64,000 nucleotides of DNA from Shinella sp032095155 (GTDB lineage Bacteria > Pseudomonadota > Alphaproteobacteria > Rhizobiales > Rhizobiaceae): NCBI RefSeq assembly GCF_049199905.1, contig NZ_JBLZPK010000074.1:1-64000 (forward strand), written 5' to 3'. How positions within the stretch are numbered: the stretch's first letter is position 1; each line of letters starts with the position of its first letter. Below the pieces are notes generated by a model. The model was not told the origin of the DNA. It ran no database searches and worked only from the letters and a program-made list of their open reading frames with translations. The translations under genes and the position numbers were made by a program. Shown here one piece after another: positions 50,462-59,425 of the stretch.

Positions 50462-52924
50462 TCAGAATTTGTAGCTCAGCGAGAGGGACGCATTCAGAGG
50501 ATCGCCCCAGACGTTGCTGTAGATGTTCGTGCTGGAATAGTACTTCTTGTCGAAGAGGTTGCGGACGTTGAGCTTGGCGCTCACATTGTCGCTGAAGTCG
50601 TACTTGGCCATCAGGTCGACGACCCAGAAGGCATCCTGCTTGGTGGTAACGCCATCGGGGAAAGTGCCGTTCTTCTGGGTAAAGCTGCTCGAGCTTTCGA
50701 AGCGCGCACCGCCGCCGATCGTCAGCTTGTCCCATTCTCCCGGCAGGCGGTAGGAGGTGAAGAGCTTCAGCGTGTTCTGCGGAAGGCCGACGACAATGTT
50801 GAAGCCGGCCGGCAGCTCGGTGCTGGTATGGGTGAAGCTCGCCTGCATCTGCCAGTCGGGCAGGATTTCACCGGACAATTCCAGCTCGATGCCGCGGATG
50901 ACGGCGCCATTGGCGGCGACATAGGCATCGTCACCCGTGGGCGTGAGATTGCCGTCGGCGACCGCGTAATTGTCCTGTTTGGTGCGGAACAGCGCGACGC
51001 TTGCGTTCAGCCGCTCGTCGAAGAACGCTGCCTTGACGCCGACTTCATAGGTATCGCCCGTCACGGGTGCCAGAGTATGGCCGGCGACATCCATGACCGA
51101 TTGGGGTGAGAAGATGCTGGTATAGCTTCCGTAGACCGAAAGAGTGTCGGTCAGGTCATAGACCACGCCGGCATAGGGAACCCAGACGCCACTTTCCTTG
51201 ATGGAGTCCGGATAGGGACCCCAGGCGATGTAGTCGTAGGTCGAATCCTGATCGTACCAGGTGAAGCGCGAGCCAAGGATGACCGAAAGGTCGTCCGTGG
51301 GCTTGAGGCGGGCCGCACCATAGGCCGAATATTGAGTCAAGGTATATTCGCGAAGGCCTGTCGTTTCCCACTCCGGTTCGGCAAAGACGCCGTTCCAGTT
51401 GAAGATATCAGGGATGGTCGCGTCGAAGCCCGGCACGCTCCACAAGGGATACATGTCATAGTCCGCGCGGGTGCGGGACGCATTCACACCGAACATCAGA
51501 TCGTGCTCACGACCCAGCAGTTCCACGGGGCCGCTGATCTTGGCGTCCAGGCTCGCCTGCTTGGTCACGATCGGCCACCTGGCAACCCAAAGGCTCGATC
51601 CCGCGCCCGTATCCTTGTCCGCGTAGCCATTGCGGCTGAACCAGCCATAGGTGCGGTCGTTGTCCTCGTAGGTATAGGACGCGGTGGCGTTGAACTTCCA
51701 GTCGTTCTCGAATTCGTGGTCGAACGAGACGAAGCCGTTGTAACGGGTGCGGTCCTGGCGGCTCCAGTTCGTCGCCGAATTGAACGAACGGTCGAATGTG
51801 GCCGGCGTGCCATCCGAGAAATAGGCGGGCGCGCCGAAATAGCCGCAAGCCCGGCATTCCTTGTTCTGGTATTCGCCGCCGATCGTCAGCATCGAGCTGT
51901 CGCCGATGTCGGCTTCCAGAATTCCGTAGAGCGCCTGCGATTTCTGCGTCAGCCGGTCGATGTAGGATTCACCGTCCTGCAGCACGCCGACGGCGCGACC
52001 TCTGAGGCCCCCGTCTTCCGAAAGCGGACCGCCGACATCGAAGCTGCTGCGATAGGTGTTCCACGAGCCGACCGTTCCTTCGACCGAGGCCTGGAAGTCG
52101 TCGGTCGGGCGCTTGCGCACCAGGTCGATGGTCGCGGACGGGCTTCCCGCACCGCTCAGCAGGCCGGAAGCGCCACGGATGATCTCGATGCGGTCATAGA
52201 TCTCGGTGTCCAGGCTCAGCGAATTGAGGTTCTTGCTGACATTGACGCCATCGACCTGAAAGTTCTCGATCTCGAGGCCGCGCGCGAACAGGCCCTTGTC
52301 GTTGTCGTCGGCAATGCCCTTCTTCTTGAAGATGATGCCGGGGCTGTTGGCCACGACTTCCTCGACATTGCTGAGATTCTGGTCCTCGATCCGCTGGCGC
52401 GAGACGACGGACACCGACTGCGGCGTTTCCCGGATGGAGAGCGCAAGGCCCGTCGCCGTTGACATCGACTGCGTGGTGTAGGAACCGGTGTTCTCCGTCA
52501 GCACACCATCCCCCGCGACCACGATGGTTTCGAGAGCAGTGGTGCCTGCGGCACTGCCGGCATCCGTGTTGGCCTGGCGCGGATCGAAGACGGTCACGGC
52601 ATTGTCGCCGGTGAAGCTGTAGGAGAGGCCGCTGCCGGAGAGGATCTGCTGCAGGGCGCCGGGGCGCGTGTAGGGTCCAACGGCGGCGCTGGATGTCTTG
52701 CCCTCGGTCAGCATCGCCGGATAGGCGATCTTCAGACCGCTGGCGCGTGCGAAACTGACGAGCGCGCTGCTCAGCGGCTGCGACGGAATGTTGTAGGTTC
52801 CCGGCTGGAGCCGGCCCGTCGTGGCCTGTTGTGCCCATGCCTGTTGGCCAGCCACCGTGTGAACCGAAGCGGCAAGCGCGACGAGTGCCGTTGCCAACAG
52901 CCTATTTTTTCCCGAAAATCTCAA
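50462..52924 (-). CDS. TonB-dependent siderophore receptor with N-terminal signalling (STN) domain
   Basis: 820 residues. Signal peptide ends WAQQA; residues about 40-110 are an STN domain (YNIPSQPLSSALVSFARASGLKIAYPAMLTEGKTSSAAVGPYTRPGALQQIL), which talks to FecR. The plug follows (SIRETPQSVSVVSRQRIEDQNLSNVEEVV and FQVDGV), then the 22-strand barrel ending in LSYKF with the C-terminal Phe. The combination with FecI and FecR upstream makes it a transducing receptor of the FecA/FpvA kind. The exact siderophore cannot be named; the plug resembles ferrichrome/ferrioxamine-type receptors. Confidence 0.94.
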   Translation of the reverse strand: MRFSGKNRLLATALVALAASVHTVAGQQAWAQQATTGRLQPGTYNIPSQPLSSALVSFARASGLKIAYPAMLTEGKTSSAAVGPYTRPGALQQILSGSGLSYSFTGDNAVTVFDPRQANTDAGSAAGTTALETIVVAGDGVLTENTGSYTTQSMSTATGLALSIRETPQSVSVVSRQRIEDQNLSNVEEVVANSPGIIFKKKGIADDNDKGLFARGLEIENFQVDGVNVSKNLNSLSLDTEIYDRIEIIRGASGLLSGAGSPSATIDLVRKRPTDDFQASVEGTVGSWNTYRSSFDVGGPLSEDGGLRGRAVGVLQDGESYIDRLTQKSQALYGILEADIGDSSMLTIGGEYQNKECRACGYFGAPAYFSDGTPATFDRSFNSATNWSRQDRTRYNGFVSFDHEFENDWKFNATASYTYEDNDRTYGWFSRNGYADKDTGAGSSLWVARWPIVTKQASLDAKISGPVELLGREHDLMFGVNASRTRADYDMYPLWSVPGFDATIPDIFNWNGVFAEPEWETTGLREYTLTQYSAYGAARLKPTDDLSVILGSRFTWYDQDSTYDYIAWGPYPDSIKESGVWVPYAGVVYDLTDTLSVYGSYTSIFSPQSVMDVAGHTLAPVTGDTYEVGVKAAFFDERLNASVALFRTKQDNYAVADGNLTPTGDDAYVAANGAVIRGIELELSGEILPDWQMQASFTHTSTELPAGFNIVVGLPQNTLKLFTSYRLPGEWDKLTIGGGARFESSSSFTQKNGTFPDGVTTKQDAFWVVDLMAKYDFSDNVSAKLNVRNLFDKKYYSSTNIYSNVWGDPLNASLSLSYKF

Positions 52925-53046
52925 CTCTGAACCCCTTGACGCAAATCGACGGCAGACCCCCTGTCTGGTCCGTCATGGGGTAAGACCGTAAAGATGAGAA
53001 AAACCCTCAACCTTCGCGGAAGGAAAAATTAACATTTTCATTAAGT

Positions 53047-54009
53047 CTATGAAATGATTGTCAGATAATTTGAGATGTGGCGTACTTTGATCGGCAGGCC
53101 GCCTTGCAGCACATCCAGTGAACCGTTGGCGTCGCGCAGATCGAGAACCGCATTGACCCGGAGCTTTTTGAGTCGTCCGTCCATGATGACGATGACACCG
53201 CGATGCCAGGCGCTCAGCGCCGACACGACCTCCTCCAGCGACCGGCCTTCGGCGACATACTGGCCGTCGCGCCATCCGGTTACTGCGGAAACGTCCTTTT
53301 TGACGGCTGCCCCGATCCGCCCCTGACGGTCGATACGGGCGACTTCCCCTTCGCCGACATCCAGCGTATCGCCGGAGACGGTTCTGATCCGCACGCTATG
53401 CTCGGTCACGGCAAGTTCCGCGCGGGCCTCCGGCAGGTCGCGCGCGATATCGAAGGCCGTGCCCCTGGCCCGGAACGAGAGTTCGTCCACCATGACCTCG
53501 AACGGGCGCGCCGGATTGGCCGCGACCTCGAAATACGCCTGGCCTGCCCTGAGATGAACCTGCCGTATGCCATCGGAGAAATCGACGTCGATCGCCGACC
53601 GGGCATTGAGCGAGACACGCGATCCGTCCGGCAGGTCGATGACCTCGAGGCTGGCCGTATCGGTGGCATAGTCCGCCGACAGGCGATCCAGCAGGCCGGA
53701 GGACCAGAGCGCGCTGCCGGCCACGCCGCTGGCGCCAAGACACAGGAACAGCGAGAGGGCGCCGCGGCGCGTCAGGCCCTGCTTCGGTGCGGCCAGTACG
53801 CGTCCGCTCCTGCGGTCGAAATGCAGATTGCCCATGGCCGCCCAGAGCCGCTCGGCCTCATCGGCTGCCTGTCCACGCCGGGCATTTTCGGCACGCCATG
53901 CCGCATAGGCGGCAGCATCTTCGGGCGTTGCCGCGCCCGAATTCAGGCGAACGATCCAATGCAGCGCCTCTTCGACCGGATCGGCTTGCGTGTTGGCAAG
54001 ATCATTCAT
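53047..54009 (-). CDS. FecR-family anti-sigma/sigma regulator
   Basis: 320 residues. N-terminal DUF4880-like domain (EEALHWIVRLNSGAATPEDAAAYAAWRAENARRGQAADEAERLWAAM) faces the cytoplasm; one membrane segment lies near residues 85-105 (ALSLFLCLGASGVAGSALW); the FecR periplasmic domain follows (DGSRVSLNARSAIDVDFSDGIRQVHLRAGQAYFEV). It carries the ligand signal from the receptor STN domain to the sigma factor. The gene lies between fecI-like and receptor genes in the standard order. Confidence 0.93.
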   Translation of the reverse strand: MNDLANTQADPVEEALHWIVRLNSGAATPEDAAAYAAWRAENARRGQAADEAERLWAAMGNLHFDRRSGRVLAAPKQGLTRRGALSLFLCLGASGVAGSALWSSGLLDRLSADYATDTASLEVIDLPDGSRVSLNARSAIDVDFSDGIRQVHLRAGQAYFEVAANPARPFEVMVDELSFRARGTAFDIARDLPEARAELAVTEHSVRIRTVSGDTLDVGEGEVARIDRQGRIGAAVKKDVSAVTGWRDGQYVAEGRSLEEVVSALSAWHRGVIVIMDGRLKKLRVNAVLDLRDANGSLDVLQGGLPIKVRHISNYLTIIS

Positions 54010-54085
54010 CGATATATCCAGGTTCGGTTGCCCCTCTGCCGGTTAAGACGGGGCAAATCGCACAAATCCACAATAGGCTCGCACA

Positions 54086-54601
54086 TTACAGGTCCCCATC
54101 GGCCAGAAGGAGGGATCGGCAGTGGAGCAGGGCGCGGACGATATGTTTTTCGACCATGCTGGTGGATATGCCGAGATGCGCGGCGATCTCCAGATGGGTG
54201 TATCCCTGCAGCTTGTTCATCACGAAGGCTTGCCGGCAGGGCGGCGGCAGGGTGTTGAGATAGACGGCGAGCTTGGCCAGTTCGCGCTGCATGTCCATGC
54301 GCGCAGCGCCGTCATCGGCAAGATGAGCCTCGTTGAGGCTGTCGAGGTCCACACGGCGCTGCCATTCCCGGTTCTGGCGATCGGTAAAATCGATCGCGGC
54401 ATGGCGGGTCGCGGTAAAGAGATAGCTCTTCGGATGGTTGATCGGCGTGGTCGACCGCCGTGCAACGAGCTTCAGATAGGCATCCTGGACGACTTCCTCA
54501 CCGTTGTCGCGATTACCGACAAGCCGCGTGGCGAACCGGACCGCCTCGCGATGGTAGAGCTTGAACAGCTGATAGAGCAATGTGTTGCGGTTGATCGCCA
54601 T
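54086..54601 (-). CDS. FecI-like ECF sigma factor
   Basis: 171 residues. Region 2 is seen as LFKLYHREAVRFATRLVGNRDNGEEVVQDAYLKL and region 4 as LPPPCRQAFVMNKLQGYTHLEIAAHLGISTSMVEKHIVRALLHC. These are the iron-starvation sigma factor marks. It should direct RNA polymerase to the receptor promoter in 52925-53046 once FecR signals that the siderophore is bound. First gene of the iron island, 76 bases before fecR. Confidence 0.94.
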   Translation of the reverse strand: MAINRNTLLYQLFKLYHREAVRFATRLVGNRDNGEEVVQDAYLKLVARRSTTPINHPKSYLFTATRHAAIDFTDRQNREWQRRVDLDSLNEAHLADDGAARMDMQRELAKLAVYLNTLPPPCRQAFVMNKLQGYTHLEIAAHLGISTSMVEKHIVRALLHCRSLLLADGDL

Positions 54602-55484
54602 CGTTTCCGGCAGTTCATTCCGTGGTTGCCGCGCGAGAAATTTCCGCCGCGGACACAGCTGCGCCTCTCATAACCGCTCGAAGGATAAAAACAAGATTAA
54701 TCTAGTCAAGTTATCCCTCCGATTCACGCCACTGCCAATGCCTACCCGGAGCGGACTGTCTACTTTCATCTATATTCGAGTGGTCGCTACTGTAACTTCT
54801 TGCGGATTTCGGGCGGAGCGCGTCAGAGATGGAAATCTCGTCCGATGCAGAGCCGAGCGTATCTGCATCGGACATCGGCCTGGATGGCTGAGAGTCTACC
54901 TTGATGATCCAGGCGACCGCGTCGGCGCCGGCCGGGATGCGCATCGGGGCATATGGATCGGTGGCCGCACGCCAGACGGGCTTGGCAACGTCCGAGGAAC
55001 GGTTTTTGCAGCGCCCGATGTCCGCATGGCCGCGGTCACGCCATTGGCAAACTCGGCATCGGGCGCGGGGAAGGCGCCGTTTTCTTCCAATCTCGAAAAC
55101 GCGCTAGAGTTGCTAATGATTTTTTGCTACAACTATGGGCCGACGGTTCGAGTTGGTTCATGAGCGCAGTTTGCCGCATCTGATAATAGTGCGGTAGAGT
55201 CCCCCTCACTCGAGCAATGATCGCGGAGGGCCAGGAGATTTTTTTGTCGCGGTAGCGTCAGCGACATCGCGCTATGACCCCGTTGGGATGGCGCATTCGG
55301 GAATCTCGGTTCGTATCCTCCTAGCCGCTTCTGGTCTGCAATATATCGGGTAACATGGGCCATCCCGGTGAATTTATTGTCTATTCATTGTTGAATTTTG
55401 AGGCTGTTTGGCGAATGCGTTCTTTCGCTAAGAGATCGCGGGCATTTAAACGCGACATGAAATCGTTAGAGTAGCTTATGCCTC

Positions 55485-55503
55485 TAATCGACAATGTCGA
55501 TTA
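55485..55503. promoter_or_regulatory. perfect operator-like palindrome before the Rieske gene
   Basis: TAATCGACAATGTCGATTA: 9-bp arms round a single A, extended by CCTC on the left and GAGG on the right after three bases. It lies about 80 bases before the GTG start. The form resembles GntR/FCD-type operators, and a degraded FCD regulator gene lies downstream at 56997-57461. Confidence 0.6.
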
Positions 55504-55543
55504 ATAGAGGAAATTTCGGCGACTTGTCCAAGCTCCTGAACGT

Positions 55544-55572
55544 CTAAATACTGATGAGAAGCTAGTATTTAG
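55544..55572 (+). promoter_or_regulatory. second inverted repeat in the Rieske leader
   Basis: CTAAATACT, 11-base spacer, AGTATTTAG: perfect 9-bp arms ending 11 bases before the GTG start, so a protein or an RNA hairpin here would affect translation or early transcription. Confidence 0.5.
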
Positions 55573-55583
55573 GGGTGCATTGA

Positions 55584-56813
55584 GTGACGAAGGACGCAGA
55601 GACCTTAATCAAGACGTCTACGGGTCCGATCGACCAACTCATTGCAGGGCATCGTGCCGGTTACGGTCTTTCCCGACCGTTCTATCACAATGCCGATATC
55701 TACCAGCGCGATATGGAGCGGGTCTTCCGCCGGCATTGGCATTGCATCGCCCATGAGAGCGTGATCCCCAACGCCAACGACTTCGAGGTCTTCCGTATTG
55801 ACACCGAGCAGGTGATCGTCACGCGCGCGGCGGATGGCTCGATCCATGCCATCCTCAACGTCTGTCGCCATCGCGGCGCGGAGGTCTGCACCAAGCAGAA
55901 AGGCAATGCGCGCGTCTTCGTCTGCCCCTATCATGCCTGGACCTACGGCAATGACGGAAGCCTGCGTGCGGCGCGCCTGATGCCGAAGGAATTCAAGCGC
56001 GAGGACCATGGGCTGAAAACGCTGCATGTGCGCGTTGTCGAAGGCCTGATCTTTATCTCCTTTGCGGAGGTTCCGTTGGATTTCAGCGAGGTCGAGCATC
56101 TGTTGCACGCGACCTGCGGCCAATACGGCTGGGGGAGCGCCAAGGTCGCCTATCGCGAAACCTATCCGGTTGCGGCCAACTGGAAGCTGGCCGTCGAGAA
56201 TTACGTCGAGTGCTATCACTGCGGCCCCGCGCATCCGGAATATTCGCAGACCCACGCGCTGGAGCAGCCGCTCCATATGATCGAGGCGATGAACGACGCC
56301 ATGGAAGCGCGGACCTATGCGCTTGGCATCGAGGTCGGTTCCGGCAACCGCTGGCAAACCTCACGGGAAGGTCGCGAGGCGATCCATGCCTTCCGCTATG
56401 CGCTCTACGAGGGTGTTGAGAGCGGCAGCGAGGATGGCAAGGCTGTCGCGCCGCTGATGGGGCGTTTTACCGATTTTGATGGTGGCGTCACCTCCATTCA
56501 TCTCGGCGGAACGACATTCCTCGTCTGCTACCCCGATCACGGCATGATCTATCGCTTTATTCCGAAGACGGCAGAGACCTGCGAGATGGAGCTCATCTGG
56601 CTTGTCGATGGCAAGGCGGAGGAGGGCAAGGATTACGATCTCGACCGGCTGACCTGGCTCTGGAAGGTCACGACAGCCGAAGACAAGGCAATCATCGAGC
56701 ACACGGCGCGTGGCGTGCAGTCACACTATTTCGTTCCCGGCCCGATCGCGCCAATGGAGCATAACGAGCTTCGCTACATCGACTGGTATCTCGACGAAAT
56801 CAGTCGCCCATGA
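55584..56813 (+). CDS. Rieske non-heme iron oxygenase, alpha subunit
   Basis: 409 residues from GTG 55584. Rieske cluster ligands C94-x-H96 (CRHRGAE) and C114-x2-H117 (CPYHAW) are intact; the mononuclear iron region NWKLAVENYVECYHCGPAHPEY gives His-212 and His-217. The opening SRPFYHNADIYQRDMERVFRRHWHCIAHESVIP is of the type found in glycine betaine, carnitine and stachydrine demethylases as well as ring hydroxylases. No ferredoxin reductase gene is adjacent, so it needs an electron partner from elsewhere. Together with the ProVWX-like and BetI-like genes, an amine substrate is a reasonable guess. Confidence 0.9.
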   Translation: MTKDAETLIKTSTGPIDQLIAGHRAGYGLSRPFYHNADIYQRDMERVFRRHWHCIAHESVIPNANDFEVFRIDTEQVIVTRAADGSIHAILNVCRHRGAEVCTKQKGNARVFVCPYHAWTYGNDGSLRAARLMPKEFKREDHGLKTLHVRVVEGLIFISFAEVPLDFSEVEHLLHATCGQYGWGSAKVAYRETYPVAANWKLAVENYVECYHCGPAHPEYSQTHALEQPLHMIEAMNDAMEARTYALGIEVGSGNRWQTSREGREAIHAFRYALYEGVESGSEDGKAVAPLMGRFTDFDGGVTSIHLGGTTFLVCYPDHGMIYRFIPKTAETCEMELIWLVDGKAEEGKDYDLDRLTWLWKVTTAEDKAIIEHTARGVQSHYFVPGPIAPMEHNELRYIDWYLDEISRP

Positions 56814-56890
56814 AGATAAAGGTATAAGCATTTCTTTATATCTATTGACAATCGCCCCCTGATGACGTGAAGTCTGCGCGTCGTGGTTCT

Positions 56891-57000
56891 CTGGAGCGGC
56901 TTTGCCATTCCAGGGCTAAGAGGGAATCCGGTGCGCCGAACATTCGGCAAAGCCGGGGCTGCCCCCGCAACTGTGAGCGGCGAGCCGCTGTCCAGCATGG
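56891..57000 (+). ncRNA. cobalamin riboswitch fragment (3' part missing)
   Basis: The strand reads AAGAGGGAATCCGGTGCG, then GCCGGGGCTGCCCCCGCAAC, then TGTGAGCGGCGAGCCGCTGTCC. These are the P3-P4 entry, the core and the P6 start of the B12 riboswitch (RF00174). After CAGCATGG the sequence departs from the consensus: the expected GCCACTG and GGGAAGGC parts are absent. Instead a truncated regulator frame follows. No B12 gene is nearby. It seems to be a leader piece brought here by rearrangement. Confidence 0.75.
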
Positions 57001-57461
57001 CGTCCAATCACATGGGCCCTTGGCGCTACTCCGACAGCTATTCGGTTTTCGATGTATTCCAGACGCGGATCATGTTGGAAGGGCAAATGGCTAGTCTTGC
57101 GGCAGGGAGGCTGATGGCGAATCAACTGGATCAGATGGAAAAAATGACCCAGCAGATGGAGCAAGGCTGGGCGCAGCAGGATCTCTTAGCCAACGTCGAA
57201 GCCGACTTGGAATTCCATGCGATCATCGCATCGGCCTGCAGTAACGCTATGCTGCGTGCACTCTACCACACCGTCCGCGATCAGTTGACCGCGACGCAAC
57301 GACAACCCATTCCGATAACTGATCCCGCTCGCATGCGTGAATCCATCGCAGAGCATCGCCGCATAATCGCGGCCCTGCGCGCAAACGATCCCACGGGAGC
57401 TCGGTTGGAAATGGAAACGCATATTCGAAATACAGCGCGTTGCGCGGGCTTGGAGCCCTAA
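56997..57461 (+). pseudogene. GntR-family regulator, FCD domain only (DNA-binding part lost)
   Basis: The frame encodes FDVFQTRIMLEGQMASLAAGRLMANQLDQM and VEADLEFHAIIASACSNAMLRALYHTV, then RESIAEHRRIIAALRANDPTGARLEMETHIRNTARCAG. This is a complete FCD ligand domain with its metal-binding Asp and His pattern, but the winged helix that should precede it is missing; upstream lies the riboswitch fragment. An ATG at 56997 is in frame, yet the product could not bind DNA by itself. It probably once controlled the adjacent Rieske gene. Confidence 0.78.
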
Positions 57462-57610
57462 ACCATACATGCGACTGACGGCGTAGGTTCAGATCCATTC
57501 AAGAGCTTAAGATCGGTGTTGGTTTATCGCAAAAATGATCGCTCCTGCAAAAGCGCGCCGATAGGCGTGCATTTGTGTGAAACAGATAGCGTCCGTAGGC
57601 TAGCCCCGTC

Positions 57611-58396
57611 TTACGACATGATCAGCCCGCCATCGACGTTGATGGTCTGGCCGGTGATGTAAGCTGCATCGGGGGACGCAAGGAAGGCGACGAGGGCGGC
57701 GACTTCTGCAGGCGTGCCGGCGCGACCCATCGGGATGCCCTCGACCCATTCGGCCATCAGTTCACCCGGGCCGTATTCGCCGAGCATCTTGCCCCAGACA
57801 CGGTCGTTATAGTCCCACATCTCGGTGTGGATGATGCCGGGGCAAATGGCATTGGCGGTGATGCCTTCGCGGGCGAGTTCCTTGGCGAGGCTCTGGGTGA
57901 GGCCGACGACGCCGAATTTCGACGCGGCATAGTGCGGTGTGTAGATGAAGCCCTGGCGGGCCTGACCGGAGGCGGTGTTGATGAGCCGGCCCTTCGTGCC
58001 GCTGGCGCGGAAGCGGCGGATCGCCTCCTGGCAGCACAGGAAGACGCCCTTGGTGTTGACGTCTAGATTGAGGTCCCATTCACGCTCGGTCAGGTTCTCG
58101 ACCTTCGCGATGGTGATGACGCCGGCATTCTGCACGGAAACGGAGATGGCACCCAGCTCCGCTTCAGCCTCACCATAGGCTTCTTGAACGGCCTTGGCAT
58201 CTGTCACGTCGAGCGCGAGACCGAGGATTTCGGCGCCGGTTTCCTTGGCGAGTGCGGCGGCCGCGTCCACCGTGTCCTTTTCGATCGCGGCAATCGCGAC
58301 TTTCGCGCCTTCTTCGGCAAAGCGCTTGGCGATGCCGCGGCCGATGCCCTTGTTGCCCCCGGTGACGAATACCGTCTGGCCTGCAAAACGTGTCAT
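57611..58396 (-). CDS. short-chain dehydrogenase/reductase (polyol or sugar type)
   Basis: 261 residues from ATG 58396, with GGAG 9 bases before. TGGNKGIG opens the Rossmann fold, QNAGV replaces NNAGV, TASGQARQG holds the catalytic Ser and YAASKFGVVG the Tyr and Lys. The C-terminal GQTINVDGGLIMS is typical. It is the last gene of a minus-strand run with a SorC regulator, FGGY kinase and split transketolase. Oxidation of a polyol to the ketose that the kinase then phosphorylates is the simplest role. Confidence 0.9.
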   Translation of the reverse strand: MTRFAGQTVFVTGGNKGIGRGIAKRFAEEGAKVAIAAIEKDTVDAAAALAKETGAEILGLALDVTDAKAVQEAYGEAEAELGAISVSVQNAGVITIAKVENLTEREWDLNLDVNTKGVFLCCQEAIRRFRASGTKGRLINTASGQARQGFIYTPHYAASKFGVVGLTQSLAKELAREGITANAICPGIIHTEMWDYNDRVWGKMLGEYGPGELMAEWVEGIPMGRAGTPAEVAALVAFLASPDAAYITGQTINVDGGLIMS

Positions 58397-58445
58397 GGTC
58401 TTTTCTCCATAATGCGCAGCAGGCCGATGTCTGGTCCGGGATGGA

Positions 58446-59396
58446 TCAGGCCGTGAGCCGTGCCGCAGTAAACTTGTCGGTGACGAGCACATCGATGACG
58501 CCAAGTTTCAGGGCGCCGGCGATGGCCTGGGTTTTCGATTCTCCGCCCGCGAGCGCCATGACGCGGGCAGTCTTGCGCAGTTCCTCCAACGAAAGGCCGA
58601 TAACGCGGTCGTTGAGGGGCGTTTCGACCGGTTTGCCGTCCTGGTCGTAGAAACGATAGGAAATTTCGCCAACTGCACCCGCCTCGTGCAGCATCGCCAT
58701 TTCCTGGCGGGAGAAGGTATTGCCGGATCGGGCAAGAAGCTCCGACGGCTCAACCGCGCCGATGCCGACGATGGCGAGGCTGAGGCGGCCGAAGAGGTCC
58801 ATCGTCTCGCGCACCACCGGGTCCGCCAGCATGACAAGCTTGGCTTCCCGCGAAGAGGTGATGCCTTGCACGAGGAGAAGCCGCGGCTCACCGCCCGTCA
58901 ACCGGGCCAGGCGGGCGGTCAGCTGCGTCGCGTGGGTCTGGACGGAAGCGTCGCCCATGCCGCCCAGGATCTGCACGATGTATTTGGCCTTGGCGTTCTT
59001 CAGCGGGTGGATGTTGTCCACCATGCGCAGGATCGTCTGGCTCCAGCTCGAGACGCCGACGATTTCATCTTGCTGTAGCGTGACTTCGAGGAAGTGGGCG
59101 GCCGCTTCGCCGATGCGTGCCATGATGGCGCCATCGCGATCTTCCGAACAATCGACGACGATGGCTTCGGTGAGGCGGTAGCGCTCGCGCAATGCGGTTT
59201 CCAGCTCGGCAAAGGTGCCGGCCGGCGGGATGACCGTCGTGCGTACGATGTCTTCCTGCTCCGCCCGCTTCAGCATGCGCGAAACGGTGGCCTGCGACAT
59301 ATGCATGAGTTCTGCGATCTCAGCCTGCCGCTTGCCTTCGATGTGGTACATCTGGGCAATGCGGGCAATCAGCCGTAACTCGTTGAGCCGTCCCAT
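58446..59396 (-). CDS. SorC-family sugar-responsive regulator
   Basis: 316 residues. The N-terminal helix-turn-helix is MYHIEGKRQAEIAELMHMSQATVSRMLKRAEQEDIV (about residues 15-50). The C-terminal sugar-phosphate-binding domain of the SorC/DeoR-like kind follows (VGVSSWSQTILRMVDNIHPL, ALAGGESKTQAIAGALKLGVIDVLVTDKFTA). SorC proteins sense phosphorylated sugars, fitting a neighbouring kinase. A palindrome GTGAAT-TTTT-ATTCAC lies 13 bases before its start and related repeats lie in the divergent promoter at 62760-62913, so it likely controls both operons. Confidence 0.92.
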   Translation of the reverse strand: MGRLNELRLIARIAQMYHIEGKRQAEIAELMHMSQATVSRMLKRAEQEDIVRTTVIPPAGTFAELETALRERYRLTEAIVVDCSEDRDGAIMARIGEAAAHFLEVTLQQDEIVGVSSWSQTILRMVDNIHPLKNAKAKYIVQILGGMGDASVQTHATQLTARLARLTGGEPRLLLVQGITSSREAKLVMLADPVVRETMDLFGRLSLAIVGIGAVEPSELLARSGNTFSRQEMAMLHEAGAVGEISYRFYDQDGKPVETPLNDRVIGLSLEELRKTARVMALAGGESKTQAIAGALKLGVIDVLVTDKFTAARLTA

Positions 59397-59409
59397 GGAG
59401 CCTCCCGTA

Positions 59410-59425
59410 GTGAATTTTTATTCAC
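59410..59425. promoter_or_regulatory. palindrome before the SorC gene, overlapping the kinase stop codon
   Basis: GTGAAT-TTTT-ATTCAC, perfect 6-bp arms. On the minus strand it precedes the SorC start by 13 bases and includes the TAA of the kinase gene. GTGAAT recurs at 62760-62765. Candidate autoregulatory SorC site. Confidence 0.5.

Larger units (their letters stand above)
54602..55583. other. long spacer without a recognised gene
   Basis: 982 bases. The left end should hold the fecI promoter (TTGACT at 54709-54704 on the minus strand). The right end holds the operator-like palindromes before the Rieske gene. In the middle, the minus strand near 55090-54711 has a broken reading with short open pieces (PAGADAVAWIIKVDSQ) that may be a decayed gene; I cannot name a family. 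Confidence 0.4.

Noticed and set aside
54582..55163. 193-residue plus-strand frame in the spacer right of fecI
   Set aside because: No ribosome site, odd composition, starts inside the antisense of fecI, and no recognisable domain.
56883..56996. N-terminal extension of the FCD protein from GTG 56883
   Set aside because: This part is the cobalamin riboswitch sequence; its translation has no protein family and is better read as RNA.
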